Source: Betaproteobacteria bacterium (GTDB taxonomy: Bacteria; Pseudomonadota; Gammaproteobacteria; Burkholderiales; Burkholderiaceae_C). Taken from it: a DNA stretch of 6,292 nt. Location: contig RGEP01000107.1 in NCBI GenBank assembly GCA_009918225.1, positions 1-6,292 on the forward strand. The letters are read 5' to 3'. Made by a program: the position numbers and the translations under genes. Every line of letters starts with the position of its first letter. Within the stretch, counting starts at the first letter, position 1. The notes beneath the pieces are model-generated. The model ran no database searches. It had not been told where the DNA came from and saw only the letters and a list, made by a program, of their open reading frames with translations. Shown one piece after another: positions 4,679-6,292 of the stretch.

Positions 4679-6292
4679 ATGAGCACACGCCCCGCCCCGC
4701 GCCACCACGCCTTTTGGCCTGCCCGCCTGACCAAATCCGTGACCATCCCCGAGGTCACCTTGTTTCACAACCTGCAGGTGACGGCTGCCCGATACCCACG
4801 CAAGGCTGCAACGGTGTTCCTGGGCCGATCCATGAGCTACGGCGATCTGCTGGCGCAGGCCCTGGCCCTGGGGGGATGGTTGGCTGCGCATGGGGTGCAG
4901 GCCGGTGACCGTGTGGCCCTGTTCATGCAGAACTGCCCGCAGTTTCTGGTTGCTTTTTATGGCGTGCAGGCCGCCGGCGGCGTGGTGGTGCCGGTCAACC
5001 CGATGAACCGTGCCGATGAGTTTGGTCACTACATCACCGACCCCGAGACACGGGTGGTGATCTGTGCGGCTGACCTGGTGGGCGTGGTGCAGCAGGCCCA
5101 AGCGGCCTTGGCGCCGGAGCAACGCGCGGCCCAGGTACTGGTGGTGCGCTACGACGATGCCCTGCCTGCCAGCCTGCCCGAGCACTTGGGTGTGCCGCAG
5201 AGCCTGTGGCAGGTCCTGACCGCGCCGGCACCTGAAGCGCCGGAGGTTGCGGGGGTGCAGGTGGTGGCCTGGTCGCAGGCGCTGTTGCATCAGCCGCTGG
5301 CGCAAGCGGTGGCCCGAAGCCCGGATGACCTGGCCTTGTTGCCATACACCTCGGGGACAACGGGCTTGCCCAAGGGTTGCATGCACACCCACCGCACACT
5401 CATGGCCAATGTGGTGGGCAGTTTTGTGGCCACCTCGCAGGACACCACCTCCTTGGCTGTGGTGCCCATGTTCCACATCACGGGTATGCAGTACGGCGTG
5501 CTGATGCCGGTCTACAGCGGCACCACCTTGATCGTGATGCCCCGCTGGGACCGCGAGCTGGCAGGCCGGCTGATCTCGGTTCACAAGGTCACGGTTTGGG
5601 TTTGCATTCCCACCATGATCATCGACCTCTTCGGCAGCCCCAACTACCGCCAGTTCGATCTCTCGAGTTTGATGGTGTTGGCCGGGGGCGGAGCGGCCAT
5701 GCCGCAGGCGGTGGCGCAACGCCTGCTCGATGAGTTCAACCTCAAATTCGCGGAAGGCTATGGGCTGACGGAAACCGCCGCCCCCAGCCACTCCAACCCG
5801 CCCGACCGACCCAAGCTGCAATGCCTGGGCATTCCCATCTTCGGCGTGGACTCGCGCATCGTCGACCCACAGACGCTGCAGGAGTTGCCCCAGGGCGAGT
5901 CCGGCGAAATCGTCACCCATGGCCCCATGGTGTTCAAGGGTTATTGGAAGCATCCGCAGGCCACGGAGCAGGCCTTCATTGAATTGGATGGCAAGCGTTT
6001 CTTTCGAACGGGTGACCTCGGGCGCATCGATGAAGACGGCTACTTCTTCATCACCGACCGCCTCAAGCGCATGATCAACGCCAGCGGCTTCAAAGTGTGG
6101 CCCACCGAGGTAGAGCTGCTGCTGTACAAATGCCCCCTGGTGCTGGAGGCCTGCATCATTTCGGCCAAGGACAGCTACCGAGGCGAGACCGTGAAGGCGG
6201 TGGTCGTGCCCCGCCCTGAAGCGCGGGAGCAGGCCACCGAGCAAGCGGTCATTGACTGGGCTCGCCAGCACATGGCGGCCTACAAGGTCCCG
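4679..6292 (+). CDS. AMP-forming acyl-CoA ligase (medium/long-chain type), 3' end outside the window
   Basis: An ANL-superfamily enzyme that should activate a carboxylic acid with ATP to an acyl-adenylate and then a CoA thioester. 538 codons run open to the window edge. Motifs are YTSGTTGLPKGCMHTH (223-238, ATP loop), PMFHITGM after it, EGYGLTE (359-365), FFRTGDLG (441-448, ribose-binding Asp446) and the hinge DRLKRMINASGFKVWPTEVE (460-479). It stops at AYKVP (534-538), just before the expected catalytic lysine motif, so perhaps 20-35 residues are missing only because of the window. The start MSTRPAPRHHAFWPARL fits the family, but no Shine-Dalgarno precedes the ATG at 4679-4681. The general layout resembles proteins named long-chain-fatty-acid-CoA ligase in Burkholderiales. 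The true acyl substrate cannot be told from sequence. It is divergent from argG and separate from acs. Confidence 0.9.
   Translation, partial: MSTRPAPRHHAFWPARLTKSVTIPEVTLFHNLQVTAARYPRKAATVFLGRSMSYGDLLAQALALGGWLAAHGVQAGDRVALFMQNCPQFLVAFYGVQAAGGVVVPVNPMNRADEFGHYITDPETRVVICAADLVGVVQQAQAALAPEQRAAQVLVVRYDDALPASLPEHLGVPQSLWQVLTAPAPEAPEVAGVQVVAWSQALLHQPLAQAVARSPDDLALLPYTSGTTGLPKGCMHTHRTLMANVVGSFVATSQDTTSLAVVPMFHITGMQYGVLMPVYSGTTLIVMPRWDRELAGRLISVHKVTVWVCIPTMIIDLFGSPNYRQFDLSSLMVLAGGGAAMPQAVAQRLLDEFNLKFAEGYGLTETAAPSHSNPPDRPKLQCLGIPIFGVDSRIVDPQTLQELPQGESGEIVTHGPMVFKGYWKHPQATEQAFIELDGKRFFRTGDLGRIDEDGYFFITDRLKRMINASGFKVWPTEVELLLYKCPLVLEACIISAKDSYRGETVKAVVVPRPEAREQATEQAVIDWARQHMAAYKVP

Noticed and set aside
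4535..6271. A 578-codon open frame on minus opposite the acyl-CoA ligase
   Set aside because: The plus strand has unmistakable ANL motifs in order. The minus frame is a low-complexity His/Arg/Gly-rich shadow that also runs into the argG upstream region.
1..6292. tRNA, rRNA, CRISPR, transposase or phage genes
   Set aside because: No cloverleaf, no regularly spaced repeats and no recognisable mobile-element protein in any frame.

Overview
This GC-rich window looks like chromosomal housekeeping DNA from a betaproteobacterium of the order Burkholderiales, most likely near Comamonadaceae or the Leptothrix/Rubrivivax group. I judge this from protein similarity recalled from memory (fumarase, YqhA-type protein, Acs and the long E. 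coli-type ArgG) and from the gene order fumarase / YqhA family / acs. No mobile element, CRISPR array, tRNA or rRNA was seen.

Layout. The left edge (1-240, minus) holds the first 80 codons of a class I iron-sulfur fumarate hydratase. Upstream of it, also on minus, lies a YqhA/UPF0114 membrane protein (327-962) that ends in a textbook intrinsic terminator (294-321). A 230-base divergent spacer with a perfect inverted repeat (1083-1100) separates it from acs, acetyl-CoA synthetase, on plus (1193-3082). acs converges on argG, argininosuccinate synthase, on minus (3207-4538). The 124 bases between them are packed with inverted and direct repeats. A 140-base divergent spacer follows. Then an AMP-forming acyl-CoA ligase runs off the right edge (4679-6292, plus).

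Functionally, acs and the acyl-CoA ligase activate carboxylic acids to CoA thioesters, fumarase is a TCA-cycle enzyme that handles the resulting carbon, and argG is the penultimate arginine biosynthesis step. They are not one operon: the gene orientations are minus, minus, plus, minus, plus.

The main anomaly is in acs. The frame is open throughout and the adenylation core is intact. In the C-terminal domain, however, about 27 residues that normally lie just before the catalytic-lysine motif are missing in frame, at about 2954-2959. This is either a real in-frame deletion that probably cripples or changes the enzyme, or an assembly error. I saw no convincing new multi-gene system.
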